From positions 1-15,556 of the forward strand of contig JABIUG010000058.1 in the NCBI GenBank assembly GCA_018700655.1: a DNA stretch of 15,556 bases. Reading direction: 5' to 3'. The DNA comes from Rhodospirillaceae bacterium. Its GTDB lineage: Bacteria; Pseudomonadota; Alphaproteobacteria; SP197. Of this stretch, positions 14,656 to 15,556 are shown one piece after another; the first letter of the stretch is position 1; the number at the start of each line of letters is the position of its first letter. Made by a program: the position numbers and the translations under genes. Under the pieces are notes generated by a model. That model did not search any database, had not been told where the DNA came from, and was given only the letters and a program-made list of their open reading frames with translations.

Positions 14656-14689
14656 GATTGCATCGAATCGCTTGCGATCCGATGCAATC
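14656..14689. repeat. 34-bp near-perfect palindrome between rlmH and gpmI
   Basis: Arms GATTGCATCG (14656-14665) and CGATGCAATC (14680-14689) are fully complementary. After one A/C mismatch, ATCGC and GCGAT pair again around TT. Fifteen of sixteen arm positions match. No T-tract follows on either strand, so it is not a standard intrinsic terminator. It could be an mRNA-stabilising or processing hairpin, a dispersed repeat, or a large operator for gpmI. The remaining 14621-14762 spacer shows no clear promoter. Confidence 0.75.
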
Positions 14690-14762
14690 GAGTGAAGATG
14701 CCCAGGCTTCCTGATGTAGAGCCAACCGTTACATCCATCGTGATCCAGCCTGTGAGCCCTAG

Positions 14763-15556
14763 ATGAGTCCTGCCCAACGCCCCGGCCCTCTTGTTCTTTG
14801 CATTCTGGACGGCTGGGGTCTGGCTGCGGCAGGTCCCGACAACGCGATCCTGTCGGCCAGGACGCCCATCTGGCGGAGCATGCTGCAAGATTGTGCCGCC
14901 ACCAGCCTTGAAACATCCGGTGAAGCCGTTGGCCTGCCCTGCGGGCAGATGGGCAACTCCGAGGTCGGCCACCTGACCATGGGCGCGGGGCGTATCTTCA
15001 TGCAGGACCTGCCGCGTATCGATCATGCCGTGAGCGATGGTTCGATCGCCGACTGCCCGGCATTCCAGAACCTCGTTGCGGACCTCAAACAAAGTGGTGG
15101 ACGCTGTCATCTGATGGGCCTGCTGTCTCCCGGTGGCGTTCACAGCCATGAAAACCACATGGCTGCTCTGGCCAATCTACTGGCGAATGAGGGGATCGCC
15201 GTCCTCGTCCATGCATTTCTGGATGGTCGCGATACACCGCCCTCAAGCGCGCGCGACGACATGGCACGGTTTGTCGCCGCCTCGCCCCAGGCCACGGTCG
15301 CGACGGTCACCGGCCGCTACTATGCCATGGACCGCGACAACCGCTGGGAACGTGTCGAACGGGCCTATGACGCGATCGTTGCCGCCAGGGGAACGTCAAC
15401 GGCGCCCCATGCAGATGCGGCAATCACAAATGCCTATGGTGCAGGCCAGACCGACGAATTCGTCAAACCCGTCGTAATCGATGGTTATGACGGGATGAAG
15501 GCGGGCGATGGTTTGCTCATGGCCAACTTCCGTGCCGATCGGGCGCGTCAGATCCT
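14763..15556 (+). CDS. gpmI: 2,3-bisphosphoglycerate-independent phosphoglycerate mutase (3' end cut off)
   Basis: The first 264 codons are present and open to the window edge; full family members are about 510 residues. LCILDGWG at 12-19 supplies metal ligand Asp16, and GQMGNSEVGHLTMGAGR carries the phosphoserine nucleophile Ser66. LLSPGGVHSHENH, HAFLDGRDTPP and VTGRYYAMDRDNRWERV follow in the expected order, then the start of NFRADRARQ. It interconverts 3- and 2-phosphoglycerate using Mn in the cytoplasm. ATG 14763 places DGWG at the normal distance. The gene has no strong Shine-Dalgarno. It is separated from rlmH by 142 bp, so it may have its own promoter. Confidence 0.96.
   Translation, partial: MSPAQRPGPLVLCILDGWGLAAAGPDNAILSARTPIWRSMLQDCAATSLETSGEAVGLPCGQMGNSEVGHLTMGAGRIFMQDLPRIDHAVSDGSIADCPAFQNLVADLKQSGGRCHLMGLLSPGGVHSHENHMAALANLLANEGIAVLVHAFLDGRDTPPSSARDDMARFVAASPQATVATVTGRYYAMDRDNRWERVERAYDAIVAARGTSTAPHADAAITNAYGAGQTDEFVKPVVIDGYDGMKAGDGLLMANFRADRARQI

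Overview
This window looks like chromosome from a GC-rich alphaproteobacterium. The order rplU-rpmA-(accessory gene)-obgE-proB-proA-nadD-rsfS-rlmH-gpmI is the arrangement familiar from Rhizobiales and Rhodospirillales. The genus cannot be read from the sequence. The left half (about 1-8,270) is accessory metabolism and the right half (about 8,370 to the end) is conserved housekeeping.

Left half. The tail of one GMC flavoprotein oxidoreductase (1-147, plus strand) faces a complete GMC oxidoreductase (282-1919, minus strand). A REP-like palindromic element lies between them. A 304-bp divergent spacer leads to a small exported protein (2224-2691). The most notable gene comes next: a two-domain AhpD/carboxymuconolactone-decarboxylase-like protein (2740-3825). 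Its frame is interrupted only by a TGA at 3478-3480, exactly where the second cysteine of the CxxC active site belongs. A plausible bacterial SECIS hairpin lies just downstream. I read it as one 361-residue selenoprotein, not two genes. Converging on it is a minus-strand pair: a mandelate racemase/muconate lactonizing-like enzyme (5766-6875), then a TIM-barrel/formylglycine-generating-enzyme-like fusion protein (3857-5755). An SDR oxidoreductase (7007-7765) diverges from this pair, and a small four-helix membrane protein (7849-8274) follows.

Right half. A strong sigma70-type promoter (8372-8399) precedes rplU and rpmA, which end at a textbook intrinsic terminator (9177-9209). A VOC-family gene, obgE, proB, proA, nadD and rsfS then form a tightly packed run in which each of the five junctions is a four-base NTGA overlap. 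At the last two junctions this implies non-ATG starts: CTG for nadD and TTG for rsfS. rlmH follows after a short gap. A 34-bp near-perfect palindrome then separates it from gpmI, which runs off the right end.

Functionally, the right half covers ribosome proteins and assembly or maturation (L21, L27, Obg, RsfS, RlmH), proline biosynthesis (ProB, ProA), NAD synthesis (NadD) and glycolysis (GpmI). The left half suggests oxidation and dehydration of small hydroxylated substrates plus thiol/selenol redox chemistry. No tRNA, rRNA, CRISPR array, transposase or phage gene was seen.
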